Positions 63,701 to 63,743 are shown, counted from the stretch's first letter. The stretch: DNA of 64,000 nt from Apostichopus californicus (GCA_020650975.1 JAIPMN010016480.1:9297-73296); one strand, 5' to 3'. The notes: generated by a model not told the origin, from the sequence alone. Made by a program: numbers and translations.

Positions 63701-63743
63701 TGTGACGACGGTTACCAAGGAGATGGTATCACATGTGAAGAAG
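465..63743 (+). CDS. Giant FCGBP/zonadhesin-like vWD-C8-TIL-TILa/EGF repeat protein, 78 exons, partial at both ends
   Basis: I read 78 exons joined by GT-AG introns into 13 modules totalling about 15.4 kb of open coding sequence, with no stop inside. Each module gives vWD (GDPHY, CGLCG), C8, a 10-Cys TIL and a TILa/VWC-like piece ending as an EGF-like half. Tandem vWD-C8-TIL assemblies without Ser/Thr-rich mucin stretches are typical of FCGBP and zonadhesin, secreted disulfide-rich proteins of mucus and egg coat; placement in that group is by architecture. Neither signal peptide nor stop codon lies in the window, so the gene continues on both sides. Introns run from 133 bases (40875-41007) to about 1.2 kb. 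Besides the repeats listed separately I saw only AT-rich sequence and homopolymers in them, for example in 6395-7222, 19390-20271, 36534-37158, 37816-38520, 39200-39865, 48906-49476, 51225-52077, 54280-55069 and 55226-55963. An otogelin-, SCO-spondin- or adhesive-footprint-type protein remains possible. Confidence 0.88.
1494..1649 (+). CDS. Module 1 exon b: vWD second half
   Basis: These 52 codons, phase 0 on both sides, carry NKTCGLCGNFDGEAENE: an N-glycosylation sequon, the CGLC redox-like motif and the Asp/Asn loop that binds calcium in vWD domains. Acceptor taacag, donor gtaaga. Confidence 0.92.
1687..2156 (+). mobile_element. Non-autonomous DNA transposon (hAT-like MITE), copy 1
   Basis: It begins CAGGGATGTGCCCA and ends with a two-mismatch inverted version (TGGGCACTTCCATG). 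Most of its 470 bases, including internal GCCCAGCAC repeats, reappear in reverse orientation at 56770-57224. CAGGG ends suggest hAT, but the copy has no clear target-site duplication and encodes nothing. It sits in the intron after module 1 exon b. Confidence 0.72.
2287..2335 (+). repeat. LINE/SINE 3' tail remnant with (ACATT)n
   Basis: The phrase gcacgtagtgcgctctataa, then attttattta, leads into a short ACATT array. This resembles the 3' ends of L2/CR1-type LINEs and SINEs that use them. No coding part is visible. Confidence 0.35.
2424..2482. repeat. Short minisatellite, ggtggggtgcaac
   Basis: About four imperfect copies of a 10-15 base unit (gtggggtgcaacag) lie in tandem inside the intron before module 1 exon c. 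Confidence 0.6.
2649..2793 (+). CDS. Module 1 exon c: vWD-C8 linker
   Basis: It encodes ADFGNSWTVGGGKDCQP, a Gly/Asp/Lys-rich run and EKLC, giving the first cysteines of the C8 region. It ends VIKETH where modules 3, 5, 7 and 9 have DISYKN. Phase 0 in, phase 1 out; acceptor ttgtag, donor gtaagg. Confidence 0.92.
3142..3315 (+). CDS. Module 1 exon d: C8 core
   Basis: GPFSDCHDYIDPKLYYDAC starts the C8 core, which ends DPGDWRNDVPAC. At 174 bases it is three codons shorter than the 183-base exon d of all twelve other modules; the gap lies between QDVC and LYC. Phase 1 on both sides. Confidence 0.92.
3614..3819 (+). CDS. Module 1 exon e: TIL domain
   Basis: This is a complete ten-cysteine TIL (CPDGLIYDACDTACPATC to QCGC). 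It ends GQYLQ, like module 5 (GQYVQ) and unlike most others (YLS), so modules 1 and 5 are nearest relatives at this exon. Phase 1 in, 0 out; it ends CAG before gtcagc. Confidence 0.93.
4265..4450 (-). mobile_element. Possible tRNA-derived SINE remnant
   Basis: On the minus strand the segment ending near 4385 reads GGTTCAAACCCCAC, a good B box, preceded by an A-box-like TAGGTTAGACAGC. Ends and tail are not clear, so this is a weak call. Confidence 0.3.
4680..4709. repeat. (AATCA)n microsatellite
   Basis: A short AATCA array follows tatttattatctgtggaaa. The arrangement resembles the tail of a LINE 3' end, but no coding part remains. Confidence 0.55.
5025..5199 (+). CDS. Module 1 exon f: TILa/VWC-like plus EGF-like half
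   Basis: It encodes SGGTYLSDDCTQYCECTNG, then CGLRDGDVGCYCEDGY. Nine cysteines pair in number with the final Cys of exon e's QCGC, so the domain spans the e-f intron. It lacks the TGDG turn seen in type B copies. Phase 0 in, 1 out. Confidence 0.92.
5551..5867 (+). CDS. Module 2 exon a: vWD first half (type B)
   Basis: APGICIIWGDPHYVTFD opens the type B form, which has no Lys/His-rich run and instead carries NPSDSVSYLREVRLEY. The 38 bases of intron before it (atattacatttttcttgatacttcacacag region) are almost the same as before module 4 exon a, showing a shared copy event. Confidence 0.93.
6239..6394 (+). CDS. Module 2 exon b: vWD second half
   Basis: VMETDFGLLVVYN leads to NKTCGLCGNFDQDRNNEF, keeping sequon, CGLC and acidic loop. 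It is 52 codons, phase 0 on both sides; the donor is the weaker gtaatt. Confidence 0.92.
7223..7370 (+). CDS. Module 2 exon c: vWD-C8 linker
   Basis: ASSGEDFGNNWETGTRECVE and PGPIDPCDSDSPTYTLAEDLC are the type B linker, closely like module 4 (ASSGEDFGNSWRTGSREC). It is 148 bases, one codon longer than type A. Confidence 0.92.
7824..8006 (+). CDS. Module 2 exon d: C8 core
   Basis: GPFALCHDFVDPATYYDAC to DDVAEC, then a phase-1 C before gtaagt. The last 13 exon bases and the donor are the first unit of a four-copy 92-base tandem repeat that runs into the intron, so several near-identical donors follow the real one. Confidence 0.91.
7994..8361. repeat. 92-base tandem repeat (4 copies) carrying the exon 2d donor
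   Basis: Copies begin at 7994, 8086, 8178 and 8270 with gttgcagaatg. The first covers the end of module 2 exon d and its 5' splice site; the others repeat the motif with atgccgtaagt or atgcagtaagt in the intron. Each copy also contains ttgttgcag, which looks like a 3' splice site. Confidence 0.95.
8581..8631. repeat. Perfect 20-base-pair hairpin just before an acceptor
   Basis: Arms 8583-8602 and 8610-8629 (ttggaatattttacgagttt and its complement) are perfectly paired around a 7-base loop, and a wobble plus one more pair extends the stem outward. The right arm lies about 35 bases from the module 2 exon e acceptor at 8665. Confidence 0.93.
8666..8871 (+). CDS. Module 2 exon e: TIL domain
   Basis: IACPSGTVYDSCGPACPATC and VFTYQCGC form the type B TIL, almost identical in modules 4 and 6. 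All ten cysteines are present. Phase 1 in, 0 out, donor gtaaga. Confidence 0.93.
9409..9583 (+). CDS. Module 2 exon f: TILa/EGF-like
   Basis: PGEEYTYPDCSRRCTCNNG leads to CGIRNGVQDCYCNDGYTGDG, a good EGF-like C-terminal half. It is close to module 4 exon f. The donor gtgtga is non-ideal. Confidence 0.92.
9584..10577 (+). other. Intron between modules 2 and 3
   Basis: It begins with a C-rich tract (about 9600-9660) and is AT-rich after that. Apart from the candidate 39-base exon at its 3' side I recognise nothing in it. Confidence 0.7.
10578..10616 (+). CDS. Candidate 39-base micro-exon between modules 2 and 3
   Basis: It is bounded by tttgtcacag and gtaaaa. It reads in phase 1-to-1 as VDQQSDGSCSLTN followed by the phase-1 G that module 3 exon a needs. 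It would insert a short linker with one cysteine. No other module boundary shows such a piece. The fit of acceptor, frame, phase and donor supports it; its small size means chance is possible. Confidence 0.38.
10716..11026 (+). CDS. Module 3 exon a: vWD first half (type A)
   Basis: SGICYIWGDPHYQTFDGHNY begins the homogenised type A form, followed by AKHKKEKHGKHSTEMKEL. Over most of its length the DNA matches exon a of modules 5, 7 and 9; it ends YIDKQQSRL, with the last codons more variable. Acceptor cttgcag, donor gtgagt. Confidence 0.94.
11694..11849 (+). CDS. Module 3 exon b: vWD second half
   Basis: ILSTSFGLYINFDKHHDTHV leads to NNLCGLCGDFDGSADNEY. The N-glycosylation sequon of other types is absent (NNL). 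The DNA is nearly the same as module 9 exon b; acceptor catag, donor gtaagg. Confidence 0.92.
12111..12255 (+). CDS. Module 3 exon c: vWD-C8 linker
   Basis: TTIVADFGNSWTVGGGKDCE and the acidic DECDKHDEKDAEKLCKDISY are identical in protein to modules 5, 7 and 9. It starts at the acceptor tcatag and ends in phase 1 before gtgagc. Confidence 0.93.
12290..12808 (+). mobile_element. LINE 3' end (5'-truncated), with (CTGAA)n tail
   Basis: A frame ending with TGA at 12612 reads VTRHRSKHGKFLLNNYCYKI, then WNNLPTGIRHLKS and SFKYQLKSYL. This is the C-terminal signature of CR1/L2/I-type reverse-transcriptase ORF2 proteins. A T-rich 3' region follows and ends in a short CTGAA array at about 12789-12808, as LINE tails do. 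Only the 3' few hundred bases are present, inside the intron before module 3 exon d, so it is a dead 5'-truncated insertion. Confidence 0.72.
13269..13451 (+). CDS. Module 3 exon d: C8 core
   Basis: GPFKDCHDFVNPDPFYDACV to DPGDWREEEGIC. The protein equals module 7 and differs from module 9 at only two residues. Phase 1 on both sides; acceptor tcttcag, donor gtaagt. Confidence 0.93.
14155..14354 (+). CDS. Module 3 exon e: TIL domain lacking two cysteines
   Basis: FTCPPGLIYDSCSFEYPATC and PPSYHEGCIETC show that the third and fifth TIL cysteines are gone (ACP became EYP; the NEC/SEC position is absent). Those two pair with each other in the Ascaris-inhibitor/TIL fold. The other eight remain. 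It is two codons shorter than the usual 206 bases and stays in frame. Confidence 0.92.
14382..14499. repeat. Repeated acceptor-like motif (ctttgtttcag) in T-rich DNA
   Basis: Four copies of tgtttcag behind T-rich tracts end at 14402, 14446, 14468 and 14499, only 28-145 bases after the module 3 exon e donor. Each looks like a strong 3' splice site although the real acceptor is at 15267. Confidence 0.85.
14966..15083. repeat. 59-base direct repeat, two copies
   Basis: The unit starting gtgtgatcaacac, with gtctgttgaaccatac inside, occurs at 14966 and 15025 with few changes. It lies in the intron before module 3 exon f. Confidence 0.85.
15268..15442 (+). CDS. Module 3 exon f: TILa/EGF-like
   Basis: SGDTYINDGCTESCDCMNGQ leads to CTTRNDERGCYCMDGFELID. 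The intron before it (for example tttgacctttgaca) is alignable with that before module 7 exon f, so modules 3 and 7 share ancestry here. Donor gtaaac. Confidence 0.92.
15481..16004 (+). mobile_element. hAT-like non-autonomous element
   Basis: It starts CAGGGGTTCCCTAAC and ends with the near-complement GTCAGGGAAACCCTG, typical hAT ends. The flanking eight bases (gtgtacat and gtgaagat) agree at six positions, a decayed 8-base target duplication. Repeated ggggttcgtg phrases lie just inside both ends. It encodes no transposase. Confidence 0.75.
16684..16997 (+). CDS. Module 4 exon a: vWD first half (type B)
   Basis: APGACIIWGDPHYVTFDDV opens a type B copy with HPSDSVSYLKELRLEY and ends FWSGNDV. 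It shares its acceptor-side intron sequence with module 2. Donor gtgagt. Confidence 0.93.
17492..17644 (+). CDS. Module 4 exon b: vWD second half
   Basis: ILSTDFMVIIYNNQNDVRIE leads to NRTCGLCGNYDGDQSNEF. It is 51 codons, one fewer than in all other modules. Donor gtaaaa. Confidence 0.92.
18295..18548 (-). mobile_element. tRNA-derived SINE
   Basis: Read on the minus strand from 18548, the head has an A box (TTAGCTCAGTGGTTAACG) and a B box (CCGGTTCGAGTCACTCC) spaced as in a tRNA. A roughly 180-base body follows (gactgacttcggtcagcttg). This is a tRNA-derived SINE head rather than a tRNA gene, since stem pairing and a terminator are not convincing. The far end is approximate. Confidence 0.65.
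18620..18767 (+). CDS. Module 4 exon c: vWD-C8 linker
   Basis: ASSGEDFGNSWRTGSRECIP, PGPLDPCDPASPTYSEAQ and DLC form the type B linker, 148 bases, phase 0 to 1. Acceptor gatccag, donor gtaacg. Confidence 0.92.
19207..19389 (+). CDS. Module 4 exon d: C8 core
   Basis: GPFENCLDLVDPTPFYEAC to RDVVSQC. Cysteine spacing is the standard one; phase 1 on both sides; acceptor ttttcag, donor gtgagt. Confidence 0.92.
20272..20477 (+). CDS. Module 4 exon e: TIL domain
   Basis: HNCPSGTVYDSCGPACPATC to QCGCLLDNGRYLS. The middle is nearly base-for-base the same as modules 2 and 6. Ten cysteines are intact. Acceptor ccatag. Confidence 0.93.
20864..21038 (+). CDS. Module 4 exon f: TILa/EGF-like
   Basis: PGEDYTYPDCSRHCTCNNGN leads to CYCDDGYTGDGQTC. 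It has the full TGDG turn of the EGF-like half. Acceptor cttacag, donor gtgagt. Confidence 0.92.
21662..21972 (+). CDS. Module 5 exon a: vWD first half (type A)
   Basis: PGICYIWGDPHYQTFDGHNY; almost the same DNA as modules 3, 7 and 9, including silent sites. It has INGHSV where the others have IDGHSV. The last codons (HIEKLHSRL) are shared with module 7. Confidence 0.94.
21981..22020. repeat. 13-base direct repeat, three copies
   Basis: agattcgtaaatt occurs three times in tandem eight bases after the module 5 exon a donor. Confidence 0.9.
22165..22400. repeat. Diverged direct repeat, about 145-base period
   Basis: The phrases atttatggagaaaaa, atctcagagaaaaaaatat and atgcatag occur twice in the same order, near 22168 and near 22312. 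Confidence 0.55.
22712..22867 (+). CDS. Module 5 exon b: vWD second half
   Basis: VLTTWFGLYINFDKHHDTHV to NNLCGLCGDFDGSADNEY. The first 21 bases of the following intron (gtaaggggtgaaatttattg) match those after module 9 exon b, so the copied tract crosses that donor. Confidence 0.92.
23171..23315 (+). CDS. Module 5 exon c: vWD-C8 linker
   Basis: The protein is identical to modules 3, 7 and 9 (TTIVADFGNSWTVGGGKDCE, ending ISYKN). The DNA differs by only a few bases. Acceptor ttcacag, donor gtaagt. Confidence 0.93.
23700..23882 (+). CDS. Module 5 exon d: C8 core
   Basis: GPFKACHDFVNPDPFYNACV with ENDDLICQHFSEYASVC differs from module 3 by a handful of residues only. Acceptor ctttcag, donor gtaaga. 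Confidence 0.93.
24169..24330. repeat. Direct repeat, about 98-base period, two copies
   Basis: The phrase ggggcattatttctctgc, with cagccctcttgatttttgta after it, occurs at about 24170 and 24266 in T-rich intron. Confidence 0.88.
24443..24648 (+). CDS. Module 5 exon e: TIL domain
   Basis: YVCPDGLIYDDCATICPATC to NCGCRLTNGQYVQ. Ten cysteines are present. It is far from modules 3, 7 and 9 in sequence although exons a-d are near-identical to theirs; module 1 is closer. Confidence 0.93.
25257..25431 (+). CDS. Module 5 exon f: TILa/EGF-like
   Basis: SGETFIVDDCSQECSCWSGA leads to CTEQNDIRGCYCPAGYEW. The TGDG turn is replaced by EWMHG. The donor gtcaga is weak. Confidence 0.9.
25719..26038 (+). 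CDS. Module 6 exon a: vWD first half (type B)
   Basis: APSTCVIWGDPHYVTFDEV with NPSDSVSYLRELRLEYNGTE; near-identical in DNA to module 8 exon a from the NPSD segment onward, while the introns on either side differ. Acceptor aaccag, donor gtaagt. Confidence 0.93.
26200..26402. repeat. 31-33-base minisatellite, about six copies
   Basis: The unit cacatttcaagtacccttgt, then aagaaatgaat, is tandemly repeated with increasing divergence at both ends. It lies between module 6 exons a and b. Confidence 0.92.
26583..26738 (+). CDS. Module 6 exon b: vWD second half
   Basis: VLLTDFGLYVTYNLVWDARI to NRTCGLCGNYDDNKDNEL. Sequon and CGLC are intact. Phase 0 on both sides; donor gtgaga. Confidence 0.92.
26925..26985. 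repeat. Perfect 20-base-pair hairpin in an intron
   Basis: Arms 26930-26949 (cttctggacaaattacttat) and 26961-26980 pair perfectly around an 11-base loop. One mismatch and four further pairs extend the stem to 26925-26985. Confidence 0.93.
27325..27469 (+). CDS. Module 6 exon c: vWD-C8 linker
   Basis: QSAADFGNSWQTGNRECIPD, PGPLDPCDPDSPTFQQSEAL and CYYLVDEYG. It is one codon shorter than the other type B linkers. Donor gtatgt. Confidence 0.92.
28164..28346 (+). CDS. Module 6 exon d: C8 core
   Basis: GPFEDCLDVVDPSPYYGGC to RSDVSQC. It is nearly the same DNA as module 8 exon d, differing at a few bases. Acceptor caacag, donor gtgagt. Confidence 0.93.
28618..28823 (+). CDS. Module 6 exon e: TIL domain
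   Basis: IACPSSTVYDFCGPACPATC, with SDCQTSHCKETCSC. Ten cysteines are kept. Close to modules 2 and 4. Acceptor tttacag, donor gtgagc. Confidence 0.93.
29281..29545 (+). mobile_element. LINE 3' end (CR1/L2-like), (ATT)n tail
   Basis: A frame from about 29304 to a TGA at 29484-29486 reads LLHVPKWKLKSFGQRSFSNA, then APTLWNPLPLHIKS and FKNRLKTYLF, the ORF2 C-terminal signature. It is followed by ggtgctatataaatttgcat and an ATT array, the classic L2-type tail. It is 5'-truncated and sits just before module 6 exon f. Confidence 0.78.
29649..29823 (+). CDS. Module 6 exon f: TILa/EGF-like
   Basis: PGEEYTDPDCSSRCSCTDGV leads to CYCNDGYTGDGQTCTE. Nearest to module 8 at the TILa part. Acceptor cttacag, donor gtgagt. 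Confidence 0.92.
30605..30915 (+). CDS. Module 7 exon a: vWD first half (type A)
   Basis: DSGICYIWGDPHYQTFDGHN; the first two codons and acceptor (tttag) agree with module 9 rather than 3 or 5, while the end (HIEKLHSSL) agrees with module 5. The copy therefore looks mosaic. Confidence 0.94.
31517..31672 (+). CDS. Module 7 exon b: vWD second half
   Basis: ILTTNIGVYVIFDKHHDTHV differs from the other type A copies only in its first dozen codons; from KHHDTHV on, the DNA is nearly that of module 5. NNLCGLCGDFDG as in its siblings. Confidence 0.92.
31968..32112 (+). CDS. Module 7 exon c: vWD-C8 linker
   Basis: Protein as in modules 3, 5 and 9, ending DISYKN. The DNA has a few silent changes (gattttgg, gggcggtgg). 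Donor gtaggt. Confidence 0.93.
32714..32896 (+). CDS. Module 7 exon d: C8 core
   Basis: Protein identical to module 3 (GPFKDCHDFVNPDPFYDACV). Acceptor ccttcag, donor gtaagt, both shared in form with module 3. Confidence 0.93.
33605..33810 (+). CDS. Module 7 exon e: TIL domain with an extra cysteine
   Basis: FTCPPGFIYDSCATPCPATC to DRCVGCSRCGCTTSNGEYVP. The GCSRCGC end carries one cysteine more than the usual GAFQCGC form. The start (FTCPPG.IYDSC) pairs it with module 3. Confidence 0.92.
34652..34826 (+). CDS. Module 7 exon f: TILa/EGF-like
   Basis: TGETYINENCTESCHCKKGK leads to CTTRNDERGCYCDHGYELID; closest to module 3 exon f. Donor gtgagt. Confidence 0.92.
35129..35472 (-). mobile_element. 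SINE-like element with a duplicated 152-base body
   Basis: A 152-base unit starting tttgtttggatta occurs at 35129 and 35281. On the minus strand the segment from 35472 to 35405 has tRNA-like A and B boxes (ATAGCTGAGTTGAA and GGGTTGGATTCC), so the repeat body probably belongs to a tRNA-derived SINE. Confidence 0.5.
35570..35889 (+). CDS. Module 8 exon a: vWD first half (type B)
   Basis: APSACIIWGDPHYVTFDEV with NPSDSVSYLRELRLEYNGTE; near-identical to module 6 exon a. Ends YIDYSGMDL. Acceptor ttttacag. Confidence 0.93.
36030..36092. repeat. LINE tail-like (TCTAA)n array
   Basis: tcatggtttaaataaagttg precedes a short TCTAA array, resembling the tail of a LINE insertion. No coding part is recognised. 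Confidence 0.45.
36378..36533 (+). CDS. Module 8 exon b: vWD second half
   Basis: FLETNFGLLVFYNLGYDARV to MGLVCGLCGNYDEDNNNEY. The residues before CGLCG have lost the NKT/NRT sequon common to type B and C modules. Donor gtaagt. Confidence 0.92.
37159..37306 (+). CDS. Module 8 exon c: vWD-C8 linker
   Basis: AMTETDFGNYWQTGERECIP, PGPLDPCDSESPTFDQAQ and DLCYYLIDTSG. The donor gttaga is unusual but keeps GT and phase 1. Confidence 0.91.
37633..37815 (+). CDS. Module 8 exon d: C8 core
   Basis: GPFEDCLDVVDPSPYYGGC, almost the same DNA as module 6. The preceding intron (ttatgaaccctccag) differs from that of module 6. Confidence 0.93.
38521..38726 (+). CDS. Module 8 exon e: TIL domain
   Basis: ITCPSGMTYDPCGPACPPTC with SRYCPTDHCTEMCGC; the most diverged type B TIL, with ten cysteines intact. 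Donor gtaata. Confidence 0.92.
39025..39199 (+). CDS. Module 8 exon f: TILa/EGF-like
   Basis: PGDEYTYDDCSRRCSCIDGE leads to CYCRDGFSGDGESC. The EGF-like half is complete. Acceptor atatag, donor gtaggt. Confidence 0.92.
39866..40176 (+). CDS. Module 9 exon a: vWD first half (type A)
   Basis: DSGICYIWGDPHYQTFDGHN with STELKELLFY; otherwise the same as modules 3, 5 and 7 over most bases. Ends YIDKVHSRI. Donor gtgagt. Confidence 0.94.
40272..40460. repeat. Diverged direct repeat, about 110-base period
   Basis: gtagatggtccc, tttgttg, ggctgt and ttgtacata occur twice in order, at about 40276 and 40382. Confidence 0.6.
40719..40874 (+). CDS. Module 9 exon b: vWD second half
   Basis: ILTTSFGLYINFDKHHDTHV to NNLCGLCGDFDG, ending GST rather than GSM. 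The start of the next intron (gtaaggggtgaaatttattg) matches module 5. That intron is only 133 bases, the shortest in the window. Confidence 0.93.
41008..41152 (+). CDS. Module 9 exon c: vWD-C8 linker
   Basis: Protein identical to modules 3, 5 and 7. Acceptor tcctcag, donor gtaggc, in phase 1. Confidence 0.93.
41567..41749 (+). CDS. Module 9 exon d: C8 core
   Basis: GPFKACHDFANPDPFYDACV; one alanine distinguishes its start from module 5. Acceptor ccttcag, donor gtaagt. Confidence 0.93.
42052..42257 (+). CDS. Module 9 exon e: TIL domain
   Basis: YTCPAGLIYDPCGSPCPASC to DCGCVLPNGEYLS. All ten cysteines are present. Its last nine bases and donor (ctctca then gtgagt) are the first unit of a seven-copy 57-base repeat that continues in the intron. 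Confidence 0.92.
42249..42646. repeat. 57-base tandem repeat (about 7 copies) carrying the exon 9e donor
   Basis: Copies start at 42249, 42306, 42363, 42420, 42477, 42534 and 42591. The first contains the real junction (ctctca then gtgagt). Later copies carry ctctca then gtaagt, a closer match to the donor consensus. Since 57 is divisible by three, it opens a long repetitive frame on the minus strand that is not a gene. Confidence 0.96.
43067..43250 (+). CDS. Module 9 exon f: TILa/EGF-like
   Basis: SGDEYINGDCSQKCSCTNGN leads to CDVKNDIRGCYCQPGYELEP. At 184 bases it is three codons longer than most, the insertion lying near the end (PITGYC). Donor gtcaat. Confidence 0.91.
43985..44313 (+). 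CDS. Module 10 exon a: vWD first half (type C)
   Basis: ERGICKVWGDPHYITFDNLA with a longer middle (CDNSSSASTPDFRVVGNN) and the type C end VSIYLQYPNV. It is the longest exon a (329 bases). From here the A/B alternation stops. Confidence 0.93.
44640..44775 (+). mobile_element. Interspersed-repeat fragment, perhaps Penelope-like
   Basis: cttctgaagaagatcctgct, then aggatcaaaacgttaggccc, resembles a motif I associate with dispersed invertebrate elements, possibly of the Penelope group. No coding sequence is visible and the family is uncertain. Confidence 0.3.
45313..45468 (+). CDS. Module 10 exon b: vWD second half, CGMCG variant
   Basis: VLLTDFKLVLAFDGDQTTDI to KVCGMCGDFDGDDSNEF. It is the only module with CGMC instead of CGLC, and it lacks the upstream sequon. 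Donor gtgagt. Confidence 0.92.
45830..45977 (+). CDS. Module 10 exon c: vWD-C8 linker
   Basis: TTFVDEFGDGWTTGFRECLP followed by PPPPVDPCED; a Pro-rich type C linker. Acceptor tctcag, donor gtgagc. Confidence 0.92.
45978..47106 (+). other. Intron between module 10 exons c and d
   Basis: It has a G-rich run near 46220-46255 and is otherwise AT-rich (attaattaataattaatt near 46540). I see no repeat family or reading frame of note. Confidence 0.7.
47107..47289 (+). CDS. Module 10 exon d: C8 core
   Basis: GPFSDCHESVDPSTFYSSC to RELVPQC. Standard cysteine spacing; phase 1 on both sides; acceptor cttcag, donor gtaagg. Confidence 0.92.
47666..47900. mobile_element. Decayed hAT-like element
   Basis: The ends (taggggttcacaa, and tttggaactctgg as the complement) and an internal ttggcctgctggcc resemble small hAT-derived elements. 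Target duplication is not visible, so the call is tentative. Confidence 0.35.
48009..48214 (+). CDS. Module 10 exon e: TIL domain
   Basis: MVCPPGTVYDICGPACPATC to QCGCSMPSGRYLS. Ten cysteines are kept; intermediate between the type B and type C TILs. Acceptor atgcag, donor gtaagt. Confidence 0.93.
48728..48905 (+). CDS. Module 10 exon f: TILa/EGF-like
   Basis: PGEVFVPEDCSQDCTCTDGE leads to CGIMEGHRSCICNEGLDGDG. One codon longer than most. Donor gtattt is weak. Confidence 0.91.
49477..49799 (+). CDS. Module 11 exon a: vWD first half (type C)
   Basis: APGICNIWGDPHYMTFDQRQ with NPSDRVSYLKTLRLLF, ending TIYQSYPYI. Acceptor tattag, donor gtaagt. Confidence 0.93.
50078..50235. repeat. Direct repeat, about 78-base period, two copies
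   Basis: accatggatac, ctacttggcct and ctttatttgggtct recur in the same order in the intron between module 11 exons a and b. Confidence 0.8.
50301..50456 (+). CDS. Module 11 exon b: vWD second half
   Basis: VLNTNFGLTVSFDGLHNGEV to NKTCGLCGDFDGDSTNDF. Sequon, CGLC and acidic loop are intact. It ends CAG before gtgagt. Confidence 0.92.
51077..51224 (+). CDS. Module 11 exon c: vWD-C8 linker
   Basis: TTFVSEFGDSWQTGNRECSP, PPGPIDPCQEEEADYEQAQ and QLC; type C with an acidic run. Donor gtgagc. Confidence 0.92.
52078..52260 (+). CDS. Module 11 exon d: C8 core
   Basis: GPFSGCHGFVDPDAFFSTC to RSQTPQC. The end (GDWRSQ.PQC) is shared by modules 11-13. Acceptor atctag, donor gtaagt. Confidence 0.92.
52516..52721 (+). 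CDS. Module 11 exon e: TIL domain (homogenised type C)
   Basis: LTCPDGYLYDSCGPACPATC, then from the DRLGPSEC segment to the end almost the same DNA as modules 12 and 13. Ten cysteines. Donor gtaagt. Confidence 0.94.
52991..53165 (+). CDS. Module 11 exon f: TILa/EGF-like
   Basis: PGEVYTSPGCLEQCSCIDGQ leads to CHCLDGYQGDGITC; a good EGF-like half with the GDG turn. Donor gtaaaa. Confidence 0.92.
53620..53695. repeat. AT-rich minisatellite (aaaacatatgacat)
   Basis: Imperfect copies of aaaacatatgacat and aactaaaacata alternate for about 75 bases in the intron between modules 11 and 12. Confidence 0.7.
53966..54279 (+). CDS. Module 12 exon a: vWD first half (type C)
   Basis: APGTCTVWGDPHYLTFDNVK with PSVEFSVLRELFLFYEG, ending KIYLQPPKV. 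Acceptor atacag, donor gtgagt. Confidence 0.93.
55070..55225 (+). CDS. Module 12 exon b: vWD second half
   Basis: VLWTSFGLLVTYDGNNDAEI to NKTCGLCGNFDDDNTNDF. The DGNNDAEI phrase is shared with module 13. Donor gtaaga. Confidence 0.92.
55964..56111 (+). CDS. Module 12 exon c: vWD-C8 linker
   Basis: TTFVDEFADGWTAGYKECLP, PPGPIYPCDEGAEELTQAEA and LC. Donor gtactt is weak but in phase 1. Confidence 0.91.
56501..56683 (+). CDS. Module 12 exon d: C8 core
   Basis: GPFAGCHAFLNPDPYLSAC to RSQVPQC. It ends with a phase-1 T (others have C or G), so the junction residue becomes Ser. Donor gtatgt. Confidence 0.92.
56770..57224 (-). mobile_element. Non-autonomous DNA transposon (hAT-like MITE), copy 2, inverted
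   Basis: Perfect 13-base ends (CAGGGATGTGCCC and its complement) enclose 455 bases, and aacatg stands directly outside both ends as a likely target duplication. Its sequence is the reverse complement of the element at 1687-2156. It encodes nothing and lies in the intron after module 12 exon d. Confidence 0.82.
57653..57858 (+). CDS. Module 12 exon e: TIL domain (homogenised type C)
   Basis: LTCPDGYQYDPCGPACPPTC, then the shared DRLGPSDC to GQYLS stretch, nearly the same DNA as modules 11 and 13. Acceptor tctgcag, donor gtaagt. Confidence 0.94.
58231..58408 (+). CDS. Module 12 exon f: TILa/EGF-like
   Basis: EGEVYTNDDCSMQCTCENGV leads to CFCDSGYQGNGTFC; one codon longer than most. The first residue Glu replaces the usual Pro or Ser. 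Donor gtaagt. Confidence 0.92.
58711..59027 (+). CDS. Module 13 exon a: vWD first half (type C)
   Basis: ADGICLVWGDPHYLTFDDKK with QPSDAVSYQRELYLVYG, ending HIYLQYPYI. Acceptor aaatag, donor gtgagt. Confidence 0.93.
59626..59781 (+). CDS. Module 13 exon b: vWD second half
   Basis: VLYTDFGLLVTYDGNNDAEI to NKTCGLCGDFDGDGDNDF. The donor gttagt departs from the usual gtaag but keeps phase 0. Confidence 0.91.
59782..60971 (+). other. Intron between module 13 exons b and c
   Basis: At nearly 1.2 kb it is among the longest introns. It holds a probable SINE-like remnant near 60240-60545; the rest is AT-rich with nothing recognised. Confidence 0.7.
60240..60545. mobile_element. SINE/LINE-derived remnant
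   Basis: cacctgggtgaaggtagata and gtgccttgcttaaggataca, followed by agtgagccaggtgtttccaa, resemble a widespread dispersed-repeat phrase of aquatic animals. Ends are not defined. Confidence 0.35.
60972..61113 (+). CDS. Module 13 exon c: vWD-C8 linker
   Basis: TQKANEFAESWSIGECLGAP followed by PPPDPCDGGGEFTQEAEDLC. At 142 bases it is the shortest exon c, two codons below other type C copies. Donor gtgagt. Confidence 0.9.
61230..61293. repeat. 21-base repeat, three copies
   Basis: ttcattatgctgccaattta is repeated three times with one change. Confidence 0.88.
61677..61859 (+). CDS. Module 13 exon d: C8 core
   Basis: GPFASCHSLVDPAPFAESC to RSQTPQC. Phase 1 on both sides; acceptor cgtcag, donor gtgagt. 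Confidence 0.92.
62149..62354 (+). CDS. Module 13 exon e: TIL domain (homogenised type C)
   Basis: LICPDGFEYDVCGPSCQPTC, then the shared GPSECPVSHC to GQYLS stretch as in modules 11 and 12. The first third is diverged while the rest is nearly identical, a visible tract edge. Confidence 0.94.
62609..63493. repeat. 119-123-base minisatellite, about seven copies
   Basis: The unit with atgatggtgtgtgtgtatt, gtgaatagctgtgcaaaat and caacaatatataattatga repeats with starts near 62641, 62760, 62879, 63002, 63125, 63244 and 63363. Two copies are four bases longer by an extra gtat step. It fills most of the intron before module 13 exon f. Confidence 0.95.
63566..63743 (+). CDS. Module 13 exon f: TILa/EGF-like
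   Basis: AGDGFISEDCSEECNCVEGV leads to CYCDDGYQGDGITC. It ends in phase 1 at gtgaga, so at least one more exon follows beyond the window. No stop codon is reached. Confidence 0.92.
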
